Positions 1 to 8,593 of a stretch of DNA of 36,245 nt are shown piece by piece. Origin of the DNA: an uncultured Planktomarina sp. (GTDB lineage Bacteria; Pseudomonadota; Alphaproteobacteria; Rhodobacterales; Rhodobacteraceae); NCBI GenBank assembly GCA_905182535.1, contig CAJJBZ010000007.1, positions 1-36,245 on the forward strand, in the 5' to 3' direction. The number at the start of each line of letters is the position of its first letter. Position 1 is the first letter of the stretch. Both the position numbers and the translations under genes were made by a program. The notes beneath the pieces are model-generated. The model was not told where the DNA came from. It did no database searches and worked only from the letters and a program-made list of their open reading frames with translations.

Positions 1-924
1 GACCGCTACGGTAGGCTCAGCAATAACGGGCGCCTCAACCTTGAGCTTTTCTGCCAGACGTTTGCTGAGTGTGCGAAATTCCATTTTGACCACAAAATCC
101 ATCAGTGCTTGCGGATCTGGGTCTTGGACTTCGAGGTCATCAATGGTGAAATCAAGCACCATATCGCATTCCAATTGTACCAAACGTTTGGACATCTCAA
201 TCTGCGCGCGGTTGTCCTGCAAGCTTTCGCGGCGTTTGGGTTGTTTAATCTCACCCGCGCGGTCCAACAGCTCTTCCAAAGAGCCATATTCATTGATTAG
301 CAAAGCCGCAGTTTTAATTCCAATGCCCGGCGCACCCGGCACGTTGTCCACACTGTCGCCGGCTAAAGCCTGCACATCAACGACCCGCTCCGGAAAAACA
401 CCAAATTTTTCAACGACGCCGTCGCGGTCAATCACTTTGTTTTTCATCGCGTCTAACATGACCACGCCACCCCCGATCAACTGCATCAGATCCTTATCTG
501 AGCTGATGATGGTACAGCTGCCCCCCGCATCGCGCGCGCGGCAAGCCAACGTGGCGATTATGTCATCCGCCTCGAAACCCGCGACTTCCTTACACGCCAC
601 ATTGAAGGCTCGAGTGGCCTCACGGGTTAGTGGGAATTGCGGAATTAAATCCTCAGGTGTGGGCGCGCGGTTTGCTTTGTATTTATCATACATATCATTA
701 CGAAAAGTCTTGCCGGAATGATCGAAAATTACTGCAACATGAGTAGGTGCGTCTGGCCCACTGTTACTTTCAACATAGCGTTGCAACATGTTACAAAAAC
801 CTGCTACTGCTCCAACCGGCAAGCCATCAGACTTACGCGTAAGCGGCGGTAAAGCATGATAGGCACGAAAGATAAACGCTGACCCATCGATCAGATGGAG
901 GTGATGTCCTTTGCCAAATGCCAT
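1..924 (-). CDS. polA: DNA polymerase I, N-terminal part (runs off the left edge)
   Basis: The first 308 codons of DNA polymerase I are present; the rest lies beyond base 1. The visible part is the 5'-3' exonuclease (FEN/PIN-like) domain, which removes RNA primers and flaps during Okazaki fragment maturation and excision repair. The start MAFGKGHHLHLIDGS leads into the usual LIDGSAFIFRAYHA region. Acidic metal-binding clusters typical of the family are visible: FDHSGKTFRNDMYDKYKANR, GFEADDIIATLA, SSDKDLMQLI and GDSVDNVPGAPGIGIKTA (helix-hairpin-helix type DNA-binding segment). No frameshift was seen in this part. The start is the ATG at 924-922. The family and domain are clear; the polymerase domain cannot be checked. 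Confidence 0.95.
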   Translation of the reverse strand, partial: MAFGKGHHLHLIDGSAFIFRAYHALPPLTRKSDGLPVGAVAGFCNMLQRYVESNSGPDAPTHVAVIFDHSGKTFRNDMYDKYKANRAPTPEDLIPQFPLTREATRAFNVACKEVAGFEADDIIATLACRARDAGGSCTIISSDKDLMQLIGGGVVMLDAMKNKVIDRDGVVEKFGVFPERVVDVQALAGDSVDNVPGAPGIGIKTAALLINEYGSLEELLDRAGEIKQPKRRESLQDNRAQIEMSKRLVQLECDMVLDFTIDDLEVQDPDPQALMDFVVKMEFRTLSKRLAEKLKVEAPVIAEPTVAV

Positions 925-1247
925 GATGATGCTATCCTTTGGTCATTGATTAAATATGTTTGTGACATGAAAAATTTACGCCTGCCAGTGCTCGTGGTGC
1001 TGATTTACAAATTTGCAGCAGCTGAAGGGCTAGTTCCCGAAAGAAAATTGCGCAGATATCACACATAGCTCTGGCTAATGCTAAATTTCGCTAGCTGATT
1101 TAAGAAATAGAGGGGCTTTTTGCTAATGGCCACTTGGCAAGTGGTCAGGCACATTAGCTAGAGTGACTAATTTATGGCCTAGAAAAGGTATTCTCACCAA
1201 TAAACTGGCGTACAGTGAGGTCTGTATTCTGTTAAGTTAAGGACGAC
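925..1247. other. Intergenic region between polA and the zinc-finger gene, with an imperfect hairpin
   Basis: About 320 bases without a gene. It must hold the polA promoter (polA reads leftward from 924). The only structure I see is an extended inverted repeat at 1122-1158: outer arms GCTAAT/ATTAGC (1122-1127, 1153-1158) and inner arms GGCCACTT/AAGTGGTC (1128-1135, 1139-1146) with a six-base asymmetric bulge. It lacks a T-tract in the right place on either strand, so it is not a standard terminator. A regulatory role is not supported by anything else. Confidence 0.4.
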
Positions 1248-1427
1248 TTAAACCTTACCCTCAAAATCACGGTGTACCATTTTGGCGTCGCAATAGGGGC
1301 ATTCAACCCAGCCATGCTCACGTGATATCTGCAACCAAACCCGCGGATGGCCCAAAGCGCCCTCACCACCGTCACAGGCCACGCGGTAAGCGTCTACAAT
1401 TTTTGTCTCAGGTGCTTGGGTTGTCAT
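1248..1427 (-). CDS. Zinc-finger domain-containing protein, zf-CHCC (NDUFS6-like), 59 aa
   Basis: Short gene, 59 residues, starting [20 protein letters not shown]. Four likely zinc ligands are visible: C18, H27 (GHPRVWLQI), C43 and C46 ([12 protein letters not shown]), with the fold C...H...C-x2-C of the zf-CHCC family, which is related to the NDUFS6/13 kDa subunit region of complex I and is a conserved small protein in alphaproteobacteria. Its exact role in bacteria is not established. It is divergent from the ABC ATPase at 1526, about 100 bases away, so the two probably share a promoter region. Confidence 0.85.
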   Translation of the reverse strand: MTTQAPETKIVDAYRVACDGGEGALGHPRVWLQISREHGWVECPYCDAKMVHRDFEGKV

Positions 1428-1525
1428 TTTTTAGCCTTATGGTTGCTGTTGGGCTTTGCCCCGCATATGTCGAAGGCTAAGATACCAAAACAAGCGCAAC
1501 CCACAAGCACTTTGAAAGGCCAAAT

Positions 1526-2445
1526 ATGTCACAAAATGCAATTGAGTTGCGCGGGTTGCAAAAAACCTACGCTGCAACCAAAAAAACTGAAGCTAAAACT
1601 GCGCTCTAAAGTAAACATTTCTATTCCAAAGGGAAGCATATATGGTTTACTGGGGCCAAATGGTGCTGGAAAATCCACATTGATCAATATTCTAGCTGGT
1701 TTGGTGAACAAATCGTCTGGTAGCGTAAATATTTGGGGCTTTGATCAGGATGAAAACCCACGACAATCACGGGCAGCAATTGGCGTGATGCCGCAAGAAT
1801 TGAACCTGGATCCCTTTTTCACTCCAGGCGCATCTCTTGATATGCAAGCAGGACTTTATGGCGTACCAAAGAACCAACGCAAAACTGACGAAATCTTGCG
1901 GTTGATTGGGTTAGAAGACAAAGCCAACTCCTACGCACGCAGCCTATCCGGCGGCATGCGACGGCGGCTCCTTTTGGGTAAAGCTTTGGTGCACAGCCCG
2001 CAAATCTTGGTACTCGATGAACCAACTGCCGGCGTTGATATTGGATTGCGCCAAATGCTTTGGGACAATGTGCGCCAATTAAATGCTGACGGCATGACAG
2101 TGATCCTCACCACCCATTACCTCGAAGAAGCTCAAGAAATGTGCGATCAAATTGCGATCATACCACGAGGGATCACTGCGGGCCTTAGATACGACAGAAA
2201 ACCTTCTATCCAAGCTCGATACTAAAACATTAGTAGTGCAAGCAGATTTGGATGATCTCATTACAATGCCAAAAGGAGTGATGCAAACCACCCGAGCGGA
2301 TGGTGGCATGGCCTTTACCTATAGCCGCAGTAAGATCTCTCCGGGAGACATACTAGACGCATTACGCCTCGCAGACGTGAAAATTCTAGACATCCAAACC
2401 GAACAACCTGACTTGCAGGATGTATTTCTAGAAATTACTAAATAG
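1526..2445 (+). CDS. ABC transporter ATP-binding protein (ABC-2 / drug-export type), frame broken twice
   Basis: ATPase subunit of an ABC exporter of the CcmA/ABC-2 class. Start ATG at 1526 (MSQNAIELRGLQKTY), preceded by AAAGG at about 1514-1518. Walker A GPNGAGKST, signature LSGGMRRRLLLGKAL, Walker B ILVLDEPTAGVD and the switch histidine in ILTTHYLEEA are all present. The frame breaks after codon 27 at about 1601-1610 (TAA at 1607-1609; two bases missing would give ALDKVNISIPKG) and again at 2163-2164, where removing one C of a CC pair gives IIHEGSLRALDTTE. With both repaired the protein is 306 aa, normal for the family. The usual membrane permease partner is not next to it; the downstream neighbour is the HIT gene on the other strand. 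Either two sequence errors or a pseudogene. Confidence 0.8.
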
Positions 2446-2458
2446 TCATACGGCAATT

Positions 2459-2839
2459 TTAATTGTCTCGCAGCATACGCCCGAGTGGCCGTCCTGCCAC
2501 CAAGTGCACATGCAGATGTGGAACATCTTGCACGCCATTTTTACCCGTGTTGGCCAGCAATCGGTAGCCATCGCCACCATTACCTGGATCAACCTTCAGG
2601 GCCAAGGCCACTTGGCCAATCGCACGCGTGAAATCCACAATCTCCTCAGCGCTGGCCACATTAGAAAAATGGTCGAAACATACATAGGGCCCTTTGGGGA
2701 TGACCAAAACGTGCTCTGGAGCTTGTGCATAAATATCGTGGAAGGCGAGGCAATGTTCCGTTTCCAAAACAGTAGTATTTGGAATCTCGCCCCGTAGGAT
2801 TTTGGCAAAAATATTCTGGTCGTCGTATACATATCCCAT
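2459..2839 (-). CDS. HIT family protein (histidine triad nucleotide hydrolase), 126 aa
   Basis: Full-length HIT domain protein of the HINT branch, which hydrolyses nucleoside phosphoramidates and acyl-adenylates in the cytoplasm. The catalytic triad motif is H108-L-H110-V-H112 followed by LVAGRPLGRM. The N-terminal IFAKILRGEIP and the middle FHDIYAQAPEHVLVIPK are typical of HINT proteins. The length is normal and the frame intact. It ends 14 bases beyond the stop of the convergent ABC ATPase and lies 60 bases downstream of the PfkB kinase, so it may belong to the same leftward transcription unit as nth and the kinase. Confidence 0.93.
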   Translation of the reverse strand: MGYVYDDQNIFAKILRGEIPNTTVLETEHCLAFHDIYAQAPEHVLVIPKGPYVCFDHFSNVASAEEIVDFTRAIGQVALALKVDPGNGGDGYRLLANTGKNGVQDVPHLHVHLVAGRPLGRMLRDN

Positions 2840-2899
2840 GGATAAGCTCCCTAATCCGAAAACAGATGACCTGCAGTTACAATCGCAAAGCTATTGAAA

Positions 2900-3892
2900 T
2901 CAACAAATACCTTGCGCTTTGAGCATCGTTAAGATCGATGTTGCCGGACGCGGGCCAATATGGCCAATGACTTCTCCCGCAGCTATCCCACCAATTTCCC
3001 CACAGGTCTTCATATCAAACCCCTGAACCAACCCATAGAGAAATCCAGCTGCAAATTGATCACCAGCCCCAGTGGCATCCATCGGTATCACTGGTACGAC
3101 AGGTACATCCCAACGCGAATTACCTTGGCATACAGAAACACCTTCAGAAGACCGCGTGCATACCACTAAATCACAATCTGCGGCTCCCAAGGCCAAAGCT
3201 TCAGTAAGTCCTTCAGTTTGATAGAGTGATTTTAACTCTTCCTCGTTGCATAAAAAGAAATCCAATGGACCTGCAACTAAAGCGCGGAAATCAACGCGGT
3301 GACGATCGACACAGAAGGGGTCCGACAGGGATATACCAGCACGAGCTCCAGAGAGGCGCGCTTGATCCGCAGCCTTGCGAAACGCAGCCTTTCCAGGTGC
3401 TTTATCGAATAAATATCCCTCAAGAAATAGGACTTCGCATTTTGAAACAACATCTTCAGATACATCTAGAGGGCCCACATCTGATGAGATGCCCAGGTAA
3501 GTATTCATTGACCGTTCACCATCTGGCGACACAAAAATCATCGAGCGTGATGTTGGTAAGCTGGCATTTCCAACTGGTGGGTTTGGAAAGTCCGTCCCTT
3601 CCTCAGCCATTGCAGCCGCATAAGAGAGCCCTAACTCATCATCAGCAACGCGGCCAATAAAGGCAGTCCGGATACCCAAAGACCCAAGCCCAGAAATCGT
3701 ATTAGCTACGGATCCACCTGGCGTTTCAGTGCGCGCGTCCATCGCAGAAAATAAAGCCTCGGCCCGCGGTTGATCGATGAGCTGCATGATACCTTTTTCA
3801 ACACTATTTGTCATAAGAAACGCATCGCTAGTTGTTGCAATCACATCAGACACGGCGTTACCGATGCCAACCACTTGATAGAGTTTGGTCAC
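2900..3892 (-). CDS. PfkB-family carbohydrate/adenosine kinase, 330 aa
   Basis: Ribokinase-fold sugar or nucleoside kinase. The N-terminal substrate/lid glycine motif is at residues 57-75 (ETPGGSVANTISGLGSLG) and the C-terminal ATP/anion-hole motif DATGAGD is at 272-278, with the expected catalytic base D278. Close alphaproteobacterial relatives are usually annotated as adenosine kinase; the substrate cannot be decided from the sequence alone. Length is normal and the frame is intact. Its ATG overlaps the nth stop by four bases, so it is translationally coupled to nth. Confidence 0.9.
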   Translation of the reverse strand: MTKLYQVVGIGNAVSDVIATTSDAFLMTNSVEKGIMQLIDQPRAEALFSAMDARTETPGGSVANTISGLGSLGIRTAFIGRVADDELGLSYAAAMAEEGTDFPNPPVGNASLPTSRSMIFVSPDGERSMNTYLGISSDVGPLDVSEDVVSKCEVLFLEGYLFDKAPGKAAFRKAADQARLSGARAGISLSDPFCVDRHRVDFRALVAGPLDFFLCNEEELKSLYQTEGLTEALALGAADCDLVVCTRSSEGVSVCQGNSRWDVPVVPVIPMDATGAGDQFAAGFLYGLVQGFDMKTCGEIGGIAAGEVIGHIGPRPATSILTMLKAQGIC

Positions 3893-4533
3893 TGGGTCTT
3901 CTCCTCAAATTGGCATAGATCACTTATAATACAAGCTCTGCATTTTGGCTTTCGCGCCACACAGATATATCGGCCATGCAATATCAACCAATGGTGCGCA
4001 TGCAACTGAAAATCAGCTGGGACATTATCCTCAATGGCCCGCTCCACATGATCCACTGTTTTGCCAGGCGCTATTCCAGCGCGATTGCCAACCCGGTAAA
4101 TATGCGTATCCACGGCTTGGGCTGGCTGGCGCCACCACATGTTCAGTACAACATTTGCTGTCTTACGGCCAACTCCAGGGAGGCTTTGTAACGCCGCCCG
4201 TGAATTAGGCACCACACCATCAAAATCCTCTACCAAAATTTGAGCCATCTTTATCACATTTCGCGCCTTGGTTTTATAAAGGCCAATAGTCTTAATATAC
4301 TCAATTAGAGACCCTTCCCCCAAGTTAAGCATCTTTTGAGGCGTGTCTGCTATTTTGAATAGAGATTCAGTCGCCTTGTTTACACCCTTATCAGTAGCCT
4401 GTGCGGATAGAGCGACAGCCACTACCAACGTATAAACGTTTACGTGATGCAGTTCACCCTTTGGTTCCGGCTCACTGAGTAAAAATCGGGAAAATATCTC
4501 GCGCATAATCGAGTATGAAAGTTGTTTTGCCAT
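3889..4533 (-). CDS. nth: Endonuclease III (DNA glycosylase/AP lyase)
   Basis: Bifunctional glycosylase/AP lyase for oxidised pyrimidines in base-excision repair. The helix-hairpin-helix is LPGVGRKTA at residues 118-126 with catalytic K124; catalytic D142 is in VDTHIYRV. The C-terminal [4Fe-4S] loop has the exact spacing C191-x6-C198-x2-C201-x5-C207. Length of 214 aa is normal and the frame is intact. It overlaps the downstream kinase start by four bases. A repair gene (ada-like) starts divergently about 100 bases away, so the two repair genes may share a control region. Confidence 0.96.
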   Translation of the reverse strand: MAKQLSYSIMREIFSRFLLSEPEPKGELHHVNVYTLVVAVALSAQATDKGVNKATESLFKIADTPQKMLNLGEGSLIEYIKTIGLYKTKARNVIKMAQILVEDFDGVVPNSRAALQSLPGVGRKTANVVLNMWWRQPAQAVDTHIYRVGNRAGIAPGKTVDHVERAIEDNVPADFQLHAHHWLILHGRYICVARKPKCRACIISDLCQFEEKTQ

Positions 4534-4631
4534 ATCACAGTTATATCTAACTTCGAGCCCAGACTAAACCGCAATTTTCAGGTCGTCATATTGATACAAA
4601 TGGCTATTGTAAGTCACAGATGGAGATCAAA

Positions 4632-5470
4632 ATGCAATTAGAAGAGTCAAATCATTACCCAGTCATCCGCCGAGCCATTGCAGCAATAGACTTAGCCGAT
4701 CATGTTTTGAGCCTTAATGAGCTTGCACATGCACTTGACCTGAGCCCCACGCATTTTCAAAAGGTTTTTTCCTCTTGGGCCAAAATATCCCCTCAAAAAT
4801 ATCAACACCAATTAACTCTAGAGCATGCCGAGGCGCTTTTGCGTCACCTATGGCCACAACCTTAGAAATAGCTAATTCAATTGGTCTTTCTGGAAGTGAG
4901 CGCTTGCATGACCCGTCCATCCACTGGGAGGCGATGAGCCCAGGTGACTTTGCTGCAAAAGGCGCTGGCCTCACGATCTACGAAGGCTATTTTTCCAGCC
5001 CCTTTGGGGAGGTTATCGCCATGGGTACCAACCTAGGGCTCTGTGGGTTGGGCTTTTCTAGTGAAATGGGGCGCGGGGCGGTACGAGATGACTTGGTGAA
5101 ACGCTGGCCATTGGCCCAATTTGAGCAGCAACCTAATCAGCTAGCTTCCTGGGTCAATGCCACATTTGCAGGCAAAGGGGATATTGCCCTGCATATGATG
5201 GGCGCGCCGTTCCAAATTAAAGTTTGGGAGGCCTTGATGCATATACCGTCTGGATATGTCACCACTTACTCCAACATCGCACAATCAATCTGTAAACCAA
5301 AAGCCATACGCGCGGTCGGCACTGCCGTAGGCCGTAATCCACTCAGCTATATTATCCCGTGTCATCGGGTATTGCGAAAATCTGGAGGGCTGGGAGGCTA
5401 TCATTGGGGTACCCCCGTGAAGCGAGTAATGCTGGCTTTCGAGAGCGCACGCGACGAGAGATCACAATAG
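4632..5470 (+). CDS. Ada-like methylated-DNA-[protein]-cysteine S-methyltransferase with AraC-type HTH, one frameshift
   Basis: Repairs O6-alkylguanine by suicidal transfer to its own cysteine. The order is an AraC-type helix-turn-helix region (LADHVLSLNELAHALDLSPTHFQKVF) followed by the methyltransferase domain with the active-site motif PCHRV in SYIIPCHRVLRKSGG and helical GTAVGRNP. It lacks the N-terminal zinc/phosphotriester domain of classical Ada, a common short form in this group. ATG 4632 is preferred to 4620 because GGAG at 4622-4625 sits six bases before it. The frame breaks at the TTTT run near 4838-4841; one more T gives EALFASPMATTLEIANSIGL and a 279-aa product. The break removes the methyltransferase half if real. 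Confidence 0.88.
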
Positions 5471-5570
5471 GGTGAGCACCGTAACCTTAGCTAGAGTTGG
5501 ATTGTGTGTTAGTCTCTATTTGATTAAAATTAGTCTCTTCATTTTGATAGCGGCAACAAAGGATTTATAG

Positions 5571-6237
5571 ATGAAAAAAATACTTATCTTACCCACCCTT
5601 GTAGGTTCTGTTTTACTTCTGGCATCTGGCTGCGTGACGCCAGAAAGTGCCGCCAACAGCAAACCTGGTGATAATACAACTGCAGGCACTGTAATGGGCG
5701 GGCTCATTGGAGCCATTGCTGGCATGGAAATGTCAAGCGATGGGGATCGCAATAAAGGTGCAATCATCGGTGCGATAGTTGGTGCAGGGGCTGGCAACAT
5801 GATCGGCAGAAATCTAGACCGCCAAGCCAGCAGACCTCCGTCAGGATCTTAACAATGATCAAGTGGGCATTACAAACACTGGCTCTGAACTAATTGTGAC
5901 CATGCCTCAAGACATCCTCTTCGCACTCGACAGTGCTTCCGTGCGCAGTGGCTTAAGACGAGACTTACGGGTGGTAGCAAATAACCTACGAGCCTATCCT
6001 AATTCTACGATCAAGATCTTAGGTCATACTGACAATACCGGCAGTGGAAGCTACAATGAAGCACTTTCACAGCGTCGGGCAGATGCTGTAGTCAATATTT
6101 TGATAGACAACGGCGTCCAGCCCGTTCGACTTCAGGCGCTTGGTCGAGGTGAGGACGACCCAATTGAAAATAACCTAACAGCAGAGGGCCGGGCACAGAA
6201 TAGGCGGGTGGAAATTATCATACGACCAATTTCGTAA
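5571..6237 (+). CDS. OmpA family lipoprotein with glycine zipper (YiaD-like), one frameshift
   Basis: Outer-membrane lipoprotein that probably anchors to peptidoglycan. A lipoprotein signal ends LLASGC21. A glycine-zipper stretch follows (GGLIGAIAGMEMSSDGDRNKG and AIIGAIVGAGAGNMIG). The C-terminal OmpA domain has the ILGHTDNTGS and LSQRRADAVVNIL motifs, with NRRVEIII near the end. The frame breaks at the CC pair 5827-5828: removing one C joins NLDRQ to AADLRQDLNNDQVG, giving 221 aa. The upstream frame alone would stop at 94 aa and leave a lipoprotein without its peptidoglycan-binding part. No operon partner: the GntR gene begins 63 bases later with its own strong RBS. Confidence 0.88.
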
Positions 6238-6300
6238 TCCGCAAAGGCAGTTGCTTTCTCAGCGGTTGGTCATATAACTTGGTCAATCTAAGGAGAGGCT

Positions 6301-7068
6301 ATGCCGTTTCAAGAAATAGACTCTGAAAGATTATCAAAATCAGTTGTCCGCCAGGTGGAACAGCTAATTCTTCGTGGTATTTTGCGTCCCGGCGAGCGCC
6401 TACCATCTGAACGAGAACTTTCAGAAAAGCTTGCGGTATCCCGGCCTTCCCTACGAGAAGCTCTAAGCGAACTTCAAGATGCGGGGCTCCTTACCTCCAG
6501 AGCGGGCGCTGGGATATTTGTGGCCGAGGTGCTGGGATCTGCATTTTCCCCAGCTTTAATGCGGCTATTTGCGACGCATGATGAAGCAGTCTATGATTAT
6601 CTTGCATTTCGCAAAGACCTGGAAGGCCTTGCAGCCGAGCGTGCCGCACGGGTGGGCTCTAATACTGATCTCAAAGTTATCGACGCAATCTATGCGAAGA
6701 TGGAAGCAGCGCAATCAAAGAGGTCTTCAGAAGAAGAAGCTCGACTTGATGCACAGTTTCATATGTCGATCTGTGAAGCGGGCCACAATGTGGTAATGCT
6801 TCATATGATGCGCTCAATGTATGAGCTCTTGCAGACCGGTGTCTTCTACAACAGACAGGCCACATTTCGACAACGCAGTGGCCGATCTCAGCTGTTGGAT
6901 CAACACCGCGCAATCAATGACGCCTTGCAGGCGCGAGATCCAGAGGCAGCTAGAACAGCAGTCCATGTTCATCTTGATTTTGTTGCTGGAGTTTTGAAGG
7001 CCCAAGATCGAGCAAACAGGAACGAAGAAGTCGCCAAATTGCGCTTTGCACACACTAAAGATCGATAG
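6301..7068 (+). CDS. GntR/FadR-type transcriptional regulator with FCD domain, 255 aa
   Basis: DNA-binding regulator. The winged helix-turn-helix is at residues about 10-75 (RPGERLPSERELSEKLAVSRPSLREAL). The C-terminal FCD ligand domain keeps the metal-binding residues: D and H in LDAQFHMSIC, H in LLDQHRAI, H in HVHLDF. This set is typical of PdhR/LldR/GlcC-like regulators, which respond to small carboxylic acids. A strong AAGGAGAGG lies just before the ATG. No metabolic gene is adjacent on the same strand (it converges on the ATP synthase operon), so the regulated pathway cannot be inferred from context. The frame is intact. Confidence 0.92.
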   Translation: MPFQEIDSERLSKSVVRQVEQLILRGILRPGERLPSERELSEKLAVSRPSLREALSELQDAGLLTSRAGAGIFVAEVLGSAFSPALMRLFATHDEAVYDYLAFRKDLEGLAAERAARVGSNTDLKVIDAIYAKMEAAQSKRSSEEEARLDAQFHMSICEAGHNVVMLHMMRSMYELLQTGVFYNRQATFRQRSGRSQLLDQHRAINDALQARDPEAARTAVHVHLDFVAGVLKAQDRANRNEEVAKLRFAHTKDR

Positions 7069-7086
7069 TTCTATACTCCAAAGCGA

Positions 7087-7116
7087 AAAAGCCCAATGAA
7101 CAAACATTGAGCTTTT
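7087..7116. terminator. Bidirectional hairpin terminator between gntR and the ATP synthase operon
   Basis: Arms 7087-7098 (AAAAGCCCAATG) and 7105-7116 (CATTGAGCTTTT) pair at 11 of 12 positions around the loop AACAAA. The arm ends supply A on the left and T on the right, so the same hairpin can stop transcription of the GntR gene (+) and of the atp operon (-). It lies 18 bases after the GntR stop and just beyond the repaired atpF stop. Confidence 0.75.
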
Positions 7117-7136
7117 CTAATTAGTCGTCATTAGAG

Positions 7137-7696
7137 CTAGTGCAGTTTTGCACCCGACTTGTGCGATTGCATCGTCAATCAAGCTATTGCCATCGGCAGC
7201 AGTCATCTGACTTGCGATGAATATCCCGCGCAGCGCCCACAGCCACAACGATGGCTTGGTCGCGTACTTCTTTAACTGCAGATGCTTCGGCAGATGCAAT
7301 TTGCTCTTCCGCAGCAACCAAACGTCGCGCCACAGAGGTCACAATATCCGCTTTGGCTTGTTCGGCAGCTGCAGCAGCTTCTACACGAGCAGCTTCCAAA
7401 ATCCGATCAGCTTGCGCTTGGACTTCAGTTTGCTTTTTCTCGTAAGAAGCCAATAAAGCTTTAGCCTCTTCACGCAGAGACTTAGCTTCTTCTAGATCAG
7501 CCCGAATACTATCAGCACGAGCATCCAGCATTTTAGCCAACATTTTAGGCACACCAAGATACAGAACTACTGACACGAAACAGACAAACGCAATCGTAAC
7601 AACGAAGTTAGTATTATAGAGCGAGAAAAATGGACCACTGGCCGCAAGAGCCGGTGAAGCCACTACGGTAAACAGTATAACAAATAAACGCGTCAT
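7137..7696 (-). CDS. atpF: F0F1 ATP synthase subunit b, two single-base frameshifts near the C-terminus
   Basis: Peripheral-stalk subunit b. It begins MTRLFVILFTVVASPALAASGPFFSLYNTNF, has a single membrane segment (VVTIAFVCFVSVVLYLGVPK), then a long charged coiled-coil helix. The open frame stops 14 residues after the first break. Dropping one A of the AA pair at 7220-7221 gives DIIASQMTAADGNSLIDD, and dropping one C of the CCC run at 7153-7155 gives the family ending VGAKLH followed by TAG at 7139-7137, for 185 aa. Both repairs are in homopolymers, and the recovered C-terminus is exactly what the family has, so sequence error is the best explanation. The start is four bases after the b' stop. 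Confidence 0.9.
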
Positions 7697-7700
7697 GACT

Positions 7701-8240
7701 TTACCCTTTCATCCGAACGTTTACAGCGGCCGTCACAGTTTTAGCATCTGCCTTACCGCCCATCACTGCAACAATTTCTTTCGCAGTCGCTTTGGCTACA
7801 TCTTTTACGCTTACCATCGCTGAGCTGCGAATTTCAGCTAAAGCTAAAGCCGCTGGAGCGGTACGTGCTGAGATTTTAGCATCGGCCTTGGCCAATTCCA
7901 CATCCAACTGCGCCTGAATTTCAGCCCGCATTGCTACGTTGATGCTTTGAGCTTCCGCACGTGCATCCGCCAAGGCTTTCTCGTACGCTTTTTCCGCCTC
8001 TAGTGCCCGTTGCTTCAGCTCTTCCGCTTCTGCGAGGTCATTCGAGATGGTTCCGGCACGGTCAGCCAATGCTTCACCAATACGCGGCAGCGCAATGCGC
8101 GACAGAATAAAATAAATCACAACAAGTGTAACGACCAACCAAAATATCTGGTTGGAAAATGTCGAAAAATCAAGCTGTGGCATACCAACTTTAGCAGTTT
8201 CTACTCCCATTTGGCTTGCGTCTTGTGTCTGTGTGGCCAT
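7701..8240 (-). CDS. atpX: F0F1 ATP synthase subunit b'
   Basis: Second, diverged b-type stalk subunit, as found in photosynthetic-lineage alphaproteobacteria. A short N-terminal tail precedes MPQLDFSTFSNQIFWLVVTLVVIYFILSR (membrane segment), followed by an alanine-rich amphipathic helix (AEAEELKQRALEAEKAYEKALADARAEAQ) that dimerises with subunit b. Length 179 aa is normal and the frame is intact. It lies between atpE and atpF, the standard order in Rhodobacteraceae. Confidence 0.93.
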   Translation of the reverse strand: MATQTQDASQMGVETAKVGMPQLDFSTFSNQIFWLVVTLVVIYFILSRIALPRIGEALADRAGTISNDLAEAEELKQRALEAEKAYEKALADARAEAQSINVAMRAEIQAQLDVELAKADAKISARTAPAALALAEIRSSAMVSVKDVAKATAKEIVAVMGGKADAKTVTAAVNVRMKG

Positions 8241-8270
8241 ATCAATTCCTCCAATACCTGAGGGCGAACC

Positions 8271-8289
8271 GGGGCCCCTTAAGGACCCC
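8271..8289 (-). promoter_or_regulatory. Strong mRNA hairpin in the atpE-atpX spacer
   Basis: Read on the minus strand the spacer contains GGGGTCC, a five-base loop TTAAG, then GGGCCCC: seven pairs, one a G-T wobble, six G-C. No T-tract follows. A stable hairpin just 3' of atpE could protect the atpE message or damp expression of the genes downstream, matching the need for many more c subunits than b subunits. The structure is seen; its function is inference. Confidence 0.5.
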
Positions 8290-8310
8290 AGAACTTAAGG
8301 AACGGATGGA

Positions 8311-8547
8311 CTAAACTGCGAACATCAGCAGAAGGGCTACGAGGAACGAAAAGATCCCCAAAGCTTCCGCAAACGCAATACCGATGAACATCGTTGCAGT
8401 TTGGCCGCCAGCGGCTGAAGGGTTGCGCAATGCTCCGGATAGGAAGTTACCCACAACATGACCCACACCAACGGCTGCGCCGCCCATGCCAGTACATGCC
8501 AAGCCAGCACCGATGTAAGCACCCATTTGTACGATATCGCCAGTCAT
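8311..8547 (-). CDS. atpE: F0F1 ATP synthase subunit c
   Basis: Proteolipid that forms the rotor ring. 78 aa, two membrane helices joined by the polar loop [11 protein letters not shown]. The proton-carrying carboxylate is E61 in [11 protein letters not shown]. Glycine repeats ([17 protein letters not shown]) line helix one. The frame is intact. It is preceded by AAGGAGAC on the coding strand, a strong RBS, and followed by a G-C rich hairpin. Confidence 0.97.
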   Translation of the reverse strand: MTGDIVQMGAYIGAGLACTGMGGAAVGVGHVVGNFLSGALRNPSAAGGQTATMFIGIAFAEALGIFSFLVALLLMFAV

Positions 8548-8593
8548 TTCAAAGTCTCCTTGGTTATATTATAGATAGATTAGGGTTCAAACC

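Noticed and set aside
1122..1158. Imperfect hairpin as a terminator for the zinc-finger gene
   Set aside because: No T-tract follows on the minus strand (an A-run is there instead), and the arms are interrupted by a six-base bulge.
1347..1525. A longer N-terminus for the ABC ATPase, open from 1347
   Set aside because: It overlaps the zinc-finger gene on the other strand, is in the wrong phase for MSQNAIELRGLQKTY, and only stays open because of the frameshift near 1605.
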